The notes under the pieces are model-generated. The model had not been told where the DNA came from. It worked only from the letters and a program-made list of their open reading frames with translations, and searched no databases. From NCBI GenBank assembly GCA_003136315.1, contig PLDW01000143.1, positions 1 to 64,000 on the forward strand: DNA of 64,000 nucleotides. The letters are read 5' to 3'. A program made the translations under genes and the position numbers. The DNA comes from Gemmataceae bacterium. GTDB lineage: Bacteria; Planctomycetota; Planctomycetia; Gemmatales; Gemmataceae. Shown piece by piece: positions 18,418 through 27,297 of the stretch (position 1 is the first letter of the stretch; each line of letters begins with the position of its first letter).

Positions 18418-19874
18418 CGCCGCTCCTCCACCTGGGTGTTCGCGTCCACTGGCGGCAGTTTCCGGATTCGCTGCAAGTCGTCGAGCAATTGCCGCATCTG
18501 CTCGGCCACGGCACCTGGGTCGCGGTCCCCAGCCGCGGCCTCCTGGCACAACCGCTCGTACTGCTTAAACCAGTCGGCCCGCAACCGTTGCCGCGCGGTC
18601 GCCTGGAACGTCTGGCTTGCGGGGGAGGTGGGCTTGGCGTCCTGGAGCGACTCCGCAGCGGCCAACTGCTCCGTGAACGTGGTGGCCTGCTCGAACTTTT
18701 GAATCGCGGCCACGGCAGCCGATTCCGCGGGTGGCGGGGTGATCGTGCCGCCACTGGTGCTGCTATTGCTGTTGCCGCTACTCCCGCCAACACTGCCATG
18801 CTGATCGAGGCTGTTCAGGTATAGCCAGATGCCCCCGCCAGCCGAGGCGAGAAGCGCGACCCCGATCACACCGGGAAGCTGCCAGCCCCGCGGCTTCTTG
18901 CCCGTCTCCAGCTCCTCGGGCGCTTCGGGTAGGGGAAACAACTGCTCGGACAACGGCGTGGCGGCCAGATGGCGGCGGAACTCTGTGGCGGACGTCACCC
19001 GCCCGGACTCCACTCCAACAAGGATACCCCACGCGCCGTTCCGCGCGGGCGTCAGGGTAACCGACCCGACGGTACCGGTGAGCAGGTACGCGAACAGTCT
19101 GGCAACCAGCTTCAGGTCGGACAAACGGCCTGGGTCGGGGACCGGGTTCCCGTGGGTCGCGTGGACGTACGGCAGGTGTCGCTTCCAGGCGTCGGGGAAG
19201 GACAGTTGCTGGCAAGCAGCCGGGTCCGGGTTGATAGCGGCGAACTCAGCCTGCTTCTGGAGCCAGGTTGGCCGGGAGAGAACATCGGTCCACGGCGGGT
19301 TGCCGTCTGGGAGCCAGACGAACCCGAGGTCGAGAAGGATCAGCGTCGGGGCGACCCCGGGCTTCTGGACGACGTACAGGTTGGTGGGGTCGACGAGCCC
19401 GAGCCGCCACTCGTGGGCGTGGAGGGCCTCGGTCAGGTCCAGGAGCCGGCGAGCGAACCCGTCGACCTCGGCCGCCGCGGGCTCGCGCGGGTCCGGATCC
19501 GGCCCGAGGGCGGCGAGACGCTCGCGCCACTCGCTCAGCGAGATGGCCCGACTCCAAACCTCGTCGGCCAGGGGCATCTCGAACAGCCGACCGGCGGGCG
19601 TGTTGCTCTCCAACCACCTGAACTCGCACCCGGCTACCCGAACCTCCGGCGGTGGGGCCTGGTACACCACGGTCTCTGGGCAACGTGTTCGGGAAAGGCC
19701 GTTCGGGAAGGCGGCGAGACGGGTGAGAGGCACCCAGGCGGTCACTCCCACTTTCCCGATCCGCCCCGCGGGGGTGGCCGGCTTGGCCGCAGCCGGTGTT
19801 GGGACCGGCGCGCTGGGTGCCTGGGGAATGCTCGCATCCAACTCATCGTCGGGGTCGATGGGGAGCGATATCAC
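18384..19874 (-). CDS. Degenerate protein kinase-like protein with membrane anchor
   Basis: 496 aa from a GTG at 19874; no strong ribosome binding site is visible. Residues 1-40 are Pro/Ala-rich. A kinase-like core follows: the sequence HEWRLGLVDPTNLYVV at about 154-169 aligns with the HRD...N catalytic loop, but the HRD aspartate position is not acidic. LLDLGF at 180-185 aligns with DFG. It therefore looks like a pseudokinase, or one with altered chemistry. One membrane helix lies at about 333-355 (LPGVIGVALLASAGGGIWLY), then a Ser/Gly linker and a helical C-terminal region. It is the first gene of the operon and a natural candidate for signal input. The kinase-fold call is moderate. Confidence 0.65.
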   Translation of the reverse strand: MISLPIDPDDELDASIPQAPSAPVPTPAAAKPATPAGRIGKVGVTAWVPLTRLAAFPNGLSRTRCPETVVYQAPPPEVRVAGCEFRWLESNTPAGRLFEMPLADEVWSRAISLSEWRERLAALGPDPDPREPAAAEVDGFARRLLDLTEALHAHEWRLGLVDPTNLYVVQKPGVAPTLILLDLGFVWLPDGNPPWTDVLSRPTWLQKQAEFAAINPDPAACQQLSFPDAWKRHLPYVHATHGNPVPDPGRLSDLKLVARLFAYLLTGTVGSVTLTPARNGAWGILVGVESGRVTSATEFRRHLAATPLSEQLFPLPEAPEELETGKKPRGWQLPGVIGVALLASAGGGIWLYLNSLDQHGSVGGSSGNSNSSTSGGTITPPPAESAAVAAIQKFEQATTFTEQLAAAESLQDAKPTSPASQTFQATARQRLRADWFKQYERLCQEAAAGDRDPGAVAEQMRQLLDDLQRIRKLPPVDANTQVEERRWLEHCAQFAF

Positions 19875-21172
19875 GGGAAGACTCGGAACGCGGGAACGTT
19901 TATGGTTATCGTATGTGTCACGTCAATTAGCTCATAACGTGTGTAATAAAGCTATCTGTCCTTCGACTCGCTGTCAAGCCCCGAGGCGGCTTTGTAATAA
20001 AATGCGAGTTCAGGACACGCTTTGCAACGCAAAATACTCTGCAATTTGGAGTCAGCCATAACTCTTACCCTGGTAATTCCTTGTAGCAAATGGTGTGTTG
20101 CAACCCTGGGGGCACCATAGCGGATGTCGAACTCCCCCCAACTCCCTGCTTTCCTTGCAACTCCCAGGGTTTCCAGGAGGGCGCGGTTGGCAAATCGCAA
20201 AGCCGGTCCTGGCCAAAAGCCGCTAAAAGCGCAGCACCTGAAGGCCGAAGGGCCACTCAAACCCGCAAGTTCACCGTGCGATCTGTGGGGCAGCCCGCTG
20301 CTGATAGGTAAGAAAGAGCTTTCACCCCCGAGCCCCTGTCGACCCCCTCCCTGAGCCGAACCCTCCTCGAACTCCCTGGCAGAGTGTTGAGCGAGGCATC
20401 CCCGGGGCAAGCGGGTTGAATGCCTGTAACTCCCAGAGTTTCGCTCCAGCGGGTCACACTCTCACACTCTGGCCAGGATCGATTTTGAATCTCGCTCGGT
20501 AGCCGAGCCGAACACTTCTCGAATCACGACGTGATAATGCGGTGAGATCCAGCCGCCGCGAGCCTAGTCCGGCAGCTAGGTCGCTCCAACCGGTAGCCGC
20601 CCGAGCGGCGGTGGAGGTAACAAGGTGGTCGGTGCGTCTGGAGGGGGATTTCAGCGAAGCGCGGACGAAGCTGGAGGCAACAGGGGAGCACTCCCTCGAC
20701 TCGGTGGCCGTCCGAATGGCCCTGTCCCACACGGTGATGAATTGCGGTGCAGCCCGGCCGAGGTCGAGGGGCGTGCTCTATTGTCAACCCAGCCGACCGC
20801 CACCCCTGAGTTCGGAAATCCATCCGGAGAGCAAGCATCGAGCGGAGTTGGCTGAGCGGATGATGGAGGGGGAGCAACCATGTGGCGAACGCCTCAAGTG
20901 GTATAGGCGGAAATCTGCAACGAACTTACCCACCTTACGTCCACCTCCGATCCTGCGACGGGGCGACTCCCGGGACTATAATTCGGGGTTAGGGGATGAT
21001 GCCCACCATCAGGTCATGCAACTCCGGACCACTGAGGATCTGTCCCACCCTCCCCTCCGAACAACCTCTGAGAAAACGGTGCCGATATGCTGTGATCACG
21101 AAATGAGCGAAGCTGTGGCCTATCTCGAATGTACGGAGTCGGGCAGATGCGGGCTCCGGATTGGAGAACGAC
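19875..21172. other. 1.3-kb gene-poor spacer between divergent operons
   Basis: The spacer separates the minus-strand GTPase operon from the plus-strand SIS-HAD cassette and must carry both promoters. The first ~250 bp next to the GTG at 19874 are relatively AT-rich and are the likely promoter region. Two copies of the operon-flanking repeat lie at 20356-20375 and 20484-20526. Open frames across 20.5-21.1 kb have no start signals or motifs and overlap on several frames, so no gene is called. Confidence 0.5.
20484..20526 (+). repeat. Right copy of the operon-flanking degenerate repeat
   Basis: The segment reads GAATCTCGCTCGGTAGCCGA followed by GCCGAACACTTCTCGAATC and matches 180-222 in direct orientation. 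Its centre is a perfect small hairpin (GCTCGG-TAG-CCGAGC). Together the two copies bracket about 20.3 kb that contains the whole twelve-gene operon. Confidence 0.5.
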
Positions 21173-23101
21173 GTGGGGAAGCCGTTCGCGACCGAACTCA
21201 GTCTGCTCCCGGCCACCTACGACTGGGCGACCCAGTTCCCGGTCCAGTCGCTATCGTCAACCCTCCGACGATGCCGGTTCCCGCTCGTCGCGGTCGGCTC
21301 GGGCGGATCGTTCACGACCGCACACCTTGCCGCGTCACTCCACCAGAAGCTGTTCGGCCTCCCGGCCCTCGCTGCGACTCCGCTCGAAATCGCCTCCACC
21401 GACATCGACCTCCGGGAGACTGCCGTCCTCCTTCTGACTGCCGGTGGGAAAAACCACGACATCCTCGGGGCATTCGATACAGCCCTCTGCCGGGAGCCGA
21501 AGCGGCTCATCGTGGTCTGCGCGAGCACAAGATCTCCCCTTGCCCAGCGGGTCAGCCGGTACTCGACTGTCGAACTCTGCGAGTTCGCCCTCCCGTCGGG
21601 CCGGGATGGATTTCTCGCGACGAACTCTCTCCTCGCGTCCGGCGTCTTGCTCTGCCGGGCCTACGAGACATCCGAGGCAGGTAGGATTGCCTTGCCCGAG
21701 AGCCTCGAATCTTTGGTCGGGCCGGGGGTCCAGGAGATCGACTACTCACGGCTGCTCACGGCCGAAACCCTCGTTGTGCTCTACCCCCCGTCACTCAAGA
21801 CTGTCGCCATCGAGATCGAATCCAAGTTTACCGAGGCTGCCCTGGGGCACGTGCAACTCACGGACTACCGACAGTTCGCGCACGGCCGGCACCACTGGCT
21901 CGCGAAGCGCGGGGACCGGACAGCCGTCCTCGCCCTCGCAACGGAAGCCACAGCGGGTGTGATGGAGCGAACGCTCACCCTCATCCCCAAGCTGACTCCG
22001 GTGGTGAAGTCCGTCCTTCCCTACGAAGGGCCGCTCGCCTGCCTCGTCGGAATCGTCCAGGGGTTCGAACTCACCCGGCAGGCCGGCGAGGCGAGAGGGA
22101 TCGACCCTGGCGACCCTGGAGTCCCGGCGTTCGGCCGAAAACTGTACAACCTCGGGGTGTTCATCCGCCCGGTGCGTGCCTCAATCAACGCACTGGCAGA
22201 CCCAGAGGTGGCAATCGCCCGGAAAGCCCGTGGCGCGGAACGAGCCCCGGGCAGCCAGACTTCCGGTTGGATACAGGCCCACGCCGACTTTCTCGACAGG
22301 CTCCGGCGAGCGAGAGTCCGGGCTGTCGTCGCTGACTACGACGGCACCCTCTGCGACGAGGCGAGGCGGCTTGACCCGCTGCCAACGCCAATCACAAGGG
22401 AACTCATTCGGTTGCTTCGGGCCGGTCTTGTGTTGGGAGTTGCCACCGGGCGCGGGCCTTCGGTACGGACGGAGCTTCGGAGGGCACTTCCCAAGGATCT
22501 CTGGGACCGCGTTGTCGTCGGCTATTACAACGGCGGCGACATCGGCCTTCTTGACGATGACCAGACGCCGGACAATACCAAGGCGGTATCAGAGCCACTG
22601 AGGGGTGTCGAGAAACTCCTGGCGAAGCTCGTGGGGTTCCTCGGGGTGCCCGAGCCTGAGTTACGCCCAAAGCAGGTGACCCTGAAGCCGGGCGAAGCCC
22701 AACCGCTAGAACGGTTGTGGCAGAACGTGCAGGGGCTTTTCTGCCCGTCCGCGTTCCCGGGTGTTTCCGTCCTGCGGTCCGGCCACTCGATCGACATCCT
22801 CGCCCCGGGGGTGTCAAAGCTCGCTGTCGTCAACCGAGTTGCGGCTATGTCCGGCGGGACGGTGAACGACGTGCTCTGCATCGGCGACCAAGGCTGCTGG
22901 CCGGGAAATGACCATGCGCTCCTCAGCACGCCGCTTTCCCTCAGCGTGAACACGACCTCGGCCGACCCGGAATGTTGCTGGAACCTGGCCCCGGTAGGGC
23001 ACAGCGAGTCTCAGGCGGCGCTGGGCTACTTCAAGCTGCTCAAGCACTGCTCCAACGGGCTTCGGTTCGAGGTGCCGGACGGCAGGAGGAAACGGACGTG
23101 A
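21173..23101 (+). CDS. SIS domain-HAD hydrolase fusion protein
   Basis: 642 aa. The start is GTG at 21173 because GGAG lies 6 nt before it; a TTG four codons earlier lacks this. The N-terminal half is a SIS (sugar isomerase-type phosphosugar-binding) domain: GSGGSFTTAHLAASL near residue 42, and the second-half motif with ESKFTEAALGHVQLTDYRQF followed by HGRHH. The C-terminal half is a HAD phosphatase with motif I DYDGT at 388-392, a VATGRG motif II segment and a late CIGDQG motif. The fusion suggests binding and dephosphorylation of a phosphosugar or nucleotide sugar. It is the first gene of the cassette; the next gene starts within its stop codon. Confidence 0.8.
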   Translation: MGKPFATELSLLPATYDWATQFPVQSLSSTLRRCRFPLVAVGSGGSFTTAHLAASLHQKLFGLPALAATPLEIASTDIDLRETAVLLLTAGGKNHDILGAFDTALCREPKRLIVVCASTRSPLAQRVSRYSTVELCEFALPSGRDGFLATNSLLASGVLLCRAYETSEAGRIALPESLESLVGPGVQEIDYSRLLTAETLVVLYPPSLKTVAIEIESKFTEAALGHVQLTDYRQFAHGRHHWLAKRGDRTAVLALATEATAGVMERTLTLIPKLTPVVKSVLPYEGPLACLVGIVQGFELTRQAGEARGIDPGDPGVPAFGRKLYNLGVFIRPVRASINALADPEVAIARKARGAERAPGSQTSGWIQAHADFLDRLRRARVRAVVADYDGTLCDEARRLDPLPTPITRELIRLLRAGLVLGVATGRGPSVRTELRRALPKDLWDRVVVGYYNGGDIGLLDDDQTPDNTKAVSEPLRGVEKLLAKLVGFLGVPEPELRPKQVTLKPGEAQPLERLWQNVQGLFCPSAFPGVSVLRSGHSIDILAPGVSKLAVVNRVAAMSGGTVNDVLCIGDQGCWPGNDHALLSTPLSLSVNTTSADPECCWNLAPVGHSESQAALGYFKLLKHCSNGLRFEVPDGRRKRT

Positions 23102-24204
23102 ACCAGGAGTTCGTTCTCGGCAAACTGAGCGAGCTGATGGAGTGGGACGACGTCCGGTCCCGCGCTGAGTTCGCGTGGCTTCGGCTGATGTCCCGGATGA
23201 AGTACGACGGATACCAGGAATTCCTCGCCGGGATGCGATTCATCGAGAGCCTGACCGACTGGCTCCAGCAGTTCATCAGGCCCGAACATCGGGAGGTGGC
23301 CTACCGGTTCATCCGCGAACACCTCGTCTTCGTCAGCTCGGCCGAAATGCATCATCTGGTCGAGCTGTTCTACCCGGAGACGGTGCAGCCCCGGCTGCTC
23401 CAGCGGGTGGCCGAGTTGCAAGGCATCCCCCAATATCGCGTGTGGGCCGACAAGGCAGCGATCGCGGCTTTCCGGACCCTTCTCCGGAAGACCCTCTTCA
23501 TTGAACTGAGCGACGGGGGGCGGATCGACATTTTTCGCCGTGCGAACGCCGGGGTTATCATGCATGAGCAGATCGTGACTGCCCCGCGAATCAACAAGGA
23601 GAAGTGGACGGAACTCCTCGCCGACCTGCGGAAGACGACTGGGAATCCGGCCGACCGATTCGCCTTTGTGTTCCTGGTTGACGACTTCACCGCGAGCGGT
23701 GCCACCCTGCTCCGGCTGGAAGGCGAGAAATGGACAGGGAAACTGTGGCGGTTCTGGGAGGACATGTCGAAGGAGACAACCGCCCACTTCGAGGATGACT
23801 GGACTCTCTGCGTCCACCACTACATCGCAACCGAGCAGGCGGTGAAGTCGGTTGATGAGCGAGATGCGGCAGTCCGAAAGGCCTTGGGTCCGTCGGGCTG
23901 GTTTACGAAAAAGATCGAGATGAGCTTCGGCATGCGACTGGATCGCGAGTTTTCCGTGACGGCATCGTCTGATCCGGATCTTGTCGAACTGATCGAGTCC
24001 TACTACGACGACGCGATCGAGACCGAATCCATGAAAAAAGGCGGCCGGAACGCGCGCTACGGCTTCGGGCAGTGCGGGCTTCCCCTGGTTCTCGATCACA
24101 ACACTCCGAACAATGCCATCGCCCTCCTCTGGGCAGAGAGTGCAGGAACGGGCGGCAAGCACCCGATGCGACCACTTTTCCGTCGCCGGCAGCGGCACAA
24201 TTAG
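23098..24204 (+). CDS. Phosphoribosyltransferase-like conflict protein (PRTase-CE type)
   Basis: 368 aa from a GTG at 23098 that overlaps the previous stop (GTGA), with AGGAGG 7 nt upstream. A PRPP-binding loop is recognisable at 195-202 (VDDFTASGAT), preceded by a hydrophobic strand (RFAFVFL) as in type I phosphoribosyltransferases. The N-terminal ~130 residues are helical. As I recall, this architecture is described as PRTase-CE in comparative work on prokaryotic conflict systems, where it neighbours ORC/CDC6-like ATPases, as it does here. The substrate base or nucleoside is unknown. The cassette also encodes a sugar-phosphate binding/phosphatase fusion and a PfkB kinase, so a ribose-phosphate theme is likely. 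Confidence 0.75.
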   Translation: MNQEFVLGKLSELMEWDDVRSRAEFAWLRLMSRMKYDGYQEFLAGMRFIESLTDWLQQFIRPEHREVAYRFIREHLVFVSSAEMHHLVELFYPETVQPRLLQRVAELQGIPQYRVWADKAAIAAFRTLLRKTLFIELSDGGRIDIFRRANAGVIMHEQIVTAPRINKEKWTELLADLRKTTGNPADRFAFVFLVDDFTASGATLLRLEGEKWTGKLWRFWEDMSKETTAHFEDDWTLCVHHYIATEQAVKSVDERDAAVRKALGPSGWFTKKIEMSFGMRLDREFSVTASSDPDLVELIESYYDDAIETESMKKGGRNARYGFGQCGLPLVLDHNTPNNAIALLWAESAGTGGKHPMRPLFRRRQRHN

Positions 24205-24223
24205 ATCCCGAAAGGGGAGACCG

Positions 24224-26185
24224 ATGGAGAACCCATTCCTCCGCCGCGCGAGTGAATTGCTCCGGGACGATGAAGCGTTCCTCGCGATCGTCAGCCCCGA
24301 GCCGGTGACCTTCCACCTCAAACGACCCGGGGAGAGCGGGAAGCTCTACGACCGGCTGGTCCTCCTTCGCGGTACGCCCGGGAGTGGCAAAACGACGCTC
24401 GCACGCCTCTTCGAGTTGCCCACACTCAGCACTCTGCTCAGGAATCAGAGTTTCACCGGACACAAGGAACTGCACGCGGCCTTGTCGGCATGTCGGGCCA
24501 TAGAGGACGACGAACCGCGGGTTCTCGGTTGCCGGCTGCCAATGGAGAGCGACTACCGTGACTTCTGGGAGTTTCCGTACGCGAATGAGGTGAAGACCGG
24601 CCTGATGGCGTCCCTCCTCCAGGCACGGACCGTGCTCGCATGGTTCCGCCACCTACGGGCCGCAGGGATTCCGCCCGACCAAGTCGAGCTGGTCACCCGG
24701 CCAGAGTCTCAGGGTGTACTCGACACCATCGGGGGGACCCAAGGCAAGGACTTGCTCAAGCGGGCAGCGGACGTCGAGAACCGGATGTACAAAGTCATTA
24801 CGGCGCTCGTCGCGCCCGAAGAGTCGGCGCTCGCCGCCGAGGTCGGCGACCCGTACCGGCCGTTCGACCACATTGAGCGGATCCGCGTCCCAGCGGTCCA
24901 CGGGGCGGGGGGTGGGACGCGGGATTTCATCCCACTCGCCATCTTCGACGACGCTCATGTCCTCCACCCCGAGCAATTCCGGGCGCTGGAGCGGTTACTC
25001 ATCCGCCGCGAGCTCCGGATAGCCCGGTGGATCATCGCCCGCTTCGACGTACTTCTGCCAGAGGAGGCACTCGCAGCGGCGATAGAAGACCGGTCGGACG
25101 GCACCGAGCGCCCAGGCGTCAAGGCGGAGCGGGAGACCGAACTGATCCTGCTCCAGAGTTCTGGTCGCCGACGGCAACAGCGGGAGCAGTTCCGCACCGT
25201 TGCTAAGAGCATGGCCACACGATACCTCCGCAAAACGCAGATCCTGAACGATAAGGGCCTCACTGTCCTCGGGAACGTACTCGGCGAGACTGAACCGATC
25301 CTGACCGCGGGGCGATTGGGTGACCTGGAAAAGAATGTGAATGGGACCCAGCGGCGGCTAAAGGTTTCACAGCCAAAGCGGGAGGGGTTCGAGAAGCAAA
25401 TCCGGGATTACTGGGGGGACAAGACGGCCCTCCCACCTCATATCGCACTCGCCATGCTCAGCGTGATGATGCACCGATATAACGTCCGGCGTGGCCGAAC
25501 CAGTCCGAGCCTGTTCGAGTCGAGGGACGACACTGGTGAAGGCTCGGCGGAGCCTATGGCTGCCGAGCCGATGATCAGCGTGGCCGCGAACAGGGAGGTG
25601 TATGAGGCAGCCGTCTTTCAGCTCTTCCACCACTATGACCGGCCATACTATTTCGGCATCGATAACGTCTGCGACGCAAGTTCGGAGAACGCTGAGCAGT
25701 TCCTCCACATGTCGGGCGAACTCGTCGAGGCGGTGGCCACACTCCTCGCACGGTCGAAGTCGCCCACGCTGACTCCGGCGGCCCAGCACAAGCTATTACG
25801 GGAGCACGGGGCGAAGATCATGAAGGAGTGGGACTTCCCGCAGGACGCCGCAGTCCGACGAGTCGTGAAGCGGATCGCGGATCTGTGCCTGGAGAAATCG
25901 TTGGAGCCGAACGGAGCAGTGATTGCGAATGCCTTTGGCATCCCCCAGGCAGAGTTCGATAAACTCGCCAAGACAGCGCCCGAAGTTGCGAGGGTGCTTC
26001 AGTTCGCGGTCGCCTACAACGCGATCACACTGGTACCACACTACACTTGCCAGGATGAGGTGTGGTGCCTGTTGGAACTCGGGGGGGTGGCGCTCCTCAA
26101 GTACGGGCTCACGCTGAAGCGGGGCGGGTTCATCAAGGGAGCGGTCGTGCAACTCGCGTTGTTCGTGGCGGAGGAGCCGACATGA
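24224..26185 (+). CDS. AAA+ family ATPase (ORC/CDC6-like)
   Basis: 653 aa from an ATG at 24224, with AAAGGGGAGA upstream and a 19-bp gap to the previous gene. Walker A (RGTPGSGKTT) is at residues 49-58; Walker B is near 240 (PLAIFDDAHVL), followed by a sensor-1-like segment (ARWIIARFDVL). The C-terminal 350 residues are helical and include a possible winged-helix or lid region. The short FDDA Walker B and the arrangement fit ORC/CDC6-type AAA+ proteins of conflict loci rather than restriction enzymes. It probably acts as the switch or sensor for the PRTase-like protein. It overlaps the next start as ATGA. Confidence 0.75.
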   Translation: MENPFLRRASELLRDDEAFLAIVSPEPVTFHLKRPGESGKLYDRLVLLRGTPGSGKTTLARLFELPTLSTLLRNQSFTGHKELHAALSACRAIEDDEPRVLGCRLPMESDYRDFWEFPYANEVKTGLMASLLQARTVLAWFRHLRAAGIPPDQVELVTRPESQGVLDTIGGTQGKDLLKRAADVENRMYKVITALVAPEESALAAEVGDPYRPFDHIERIRVPAVHGAGGGTRDFIPLAIFDDAHVLHPEQFRALERLLIRRELRIARWIIARFDVLLPEEALAAAIEDRSDGTERPGVKAERETELILLQSSGRRRQQREQFRTVAKSMATRYLRKTQILNDKGLTVLGNVLGETEPILTAGRLGDLEKNVNGTQRRLKVSQPKREGFEKQIRDYWGDKTALPPHIALAMLSVMMHRYNVRRGRTSPSLFESRDDTGEGSAEPMAAEPMISVAANREVYEAAVFQLFHHYDRPYYFGIDNVCDASSENAEQFLHMSGELVEAVATLLARSKSPTLTPAAQHKLLREHGAKIMKEWDFPQDAAVRRVVKRIADLCLEKSLEPNGAVIANAFGIPQAEFDKLAKTAPEVARVLQFAVAYNAITLVPHYTCQDEVWCLLELGGVALLKYGLTLKRGGFIKGAVVQLALFVAEEPT

Positions 26186-27297
26186 ACAACCTGCTGCGGT
26201 GGGAGCGGTGCGTAAATCATCGGGGGGAGGTCGCCGAGGCGTTCGTTCGCGATTACTTCGCCGGGGAAGACCGCCAAGTCGGCTTGATCGCCGGGGCCGG
26301 TTTCGACCCACGCTCCGTGATCGTGGCCGAGTTGCTGGCCTCGGCGGCACCGGGACGAGTCCGGGGCCTGTTCCTCCGTGAGGAGCGGCCGTCCCCTCAC
26401 TCGCACCTCCTCACCTCCGCCGAGGGGAATGTCAGCCGCCTCCGAAAACTCCTGCCTGGGTCCTTGGTCGAGCGGTTCGACATCTTTGACAAGGCCGACA
26501 CCGCCCCCGTCGGGGGCCGCCGTGTCATCGAACTTCTCCGCCGGAATCTCAACCCCGCCGGACTGACCGACCTGGTAATCGATTGTAGCGCGCTCTCTAT
26601 TGGAGTGTGCTTCTCCATCACCAAGTACTGCTACCAGCTTGCTGTGGCCTCCGCCCTGAACGTCCACCTCGCGGTTCTCGACCACCCGGCGACAGATGGA
26701 GCGTTCCAGGCCGCCCACTGTGGACGGCCGAGTTCCCCTCACGGGTTCCAGGGCGAATGGCAACTTGACAAGTGGTCGAAGGCCGCGAAGCTCTGGATAC
26801 CCCAACTCGGGCGGGGTAAGCGGCTCGTGCTGGAGGAGGTCCACAAGTTCGTCAACCCGCACGCTGTTTGCCCAATCCTCCCGTTCCCGTCTGCCACACC
26901 GCGTTCTCCAGACCGATTGATTGAGGACTATGGCGAGCTGTTCCAACCCTCTTCTTGGGATGTCGATGCCCGTGATCTGATCTATGCCCACGAGAAGAGT
27001 CCTCTCGACTTGTACCGGACGATCCTCCGGCTTGCCGACGCCCGCCATCGCGTCTTCGCTGACACGGGCGGGTCCCAGATCATCCTCTCACCAGTGGGAA
27101 GCAAGGCCCTCGCGCTCGGGATGCTAATGGCGGCCATCGAGCGGGGATTTGCGGTTGTGTTGGTCGAGTCTCTCGCGTACAACCCCGCCCCCTCCGTCCT
27201 GGATCTGGAGATGCGGACCATCCCGCGTGGCGAGTTGGTCCACATATGGCTCCACGGGGAGGCGTACGCGGCGGCGGGCCAAGGGGGTGGCGTGTGA
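26182..27297 (+). CDS. Unknown cassette protein, 371 aa
   Basis: 371 aa from an ATG at 26182 overlapping the ATPase stop (ATGA). No family was recognised. The sequence is alpha/beta: an N-terminal strand-turn LIAGAGFDPRSVIVAELLA, a central LVIDCSALSIGVCFSITKYC, and near the C-terminus QIILSPVGSKALALGMLMAA followed by strands (AVVLVESLAYN). The LSPVGSKALALG segment resembles a ligand-binding glycine turn. It has no transmembrane helix. It is translationally coupled to both neighbours, so it is an obligatory member of the cassette and the best candidate for the part whose chemistry is undescribed. Confidence 0.65.
   Translation: MNNLLRWERCVNHRGEVAEAFVRDYFAGEDRQVGLIAGAGFDPRSVIVAELLASAAPGRVRGLFLREERPSPHSHLLTSAEGNVSRLRKLLPGSLVERFDIFDKADTAPVGGRRVIELLRRNLNPAGLTDLVIDCSALSIGVCFSITKYCYQLAVASALNVHLAVLDHPATDGAFQAAHCGRPSSPHGFQGEWQLDKWSKAAKLWIPQLGRGKRLVLEEVHKFVNPHAVCPILPFPSATPRSPDRLIEDYGELFQPSSWDVDARDLIYAHEKSPLDLYRTILRLADARHRVFADTGGSQIILSPVGSKALALGMLMAAIERGFAVVLVESLAYNPAPSVLDLEMRTIPRGELVHIWLHGEAYAAAGQGGGV

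Noticed and set aside
20542-21684. 380-codon frame spanning the spacer and the SIS-HAD start
   Set aside because: Overlaps the SIS-HAD gene out of frame. The spacer part has no ribosome binding site or recognisable domain.
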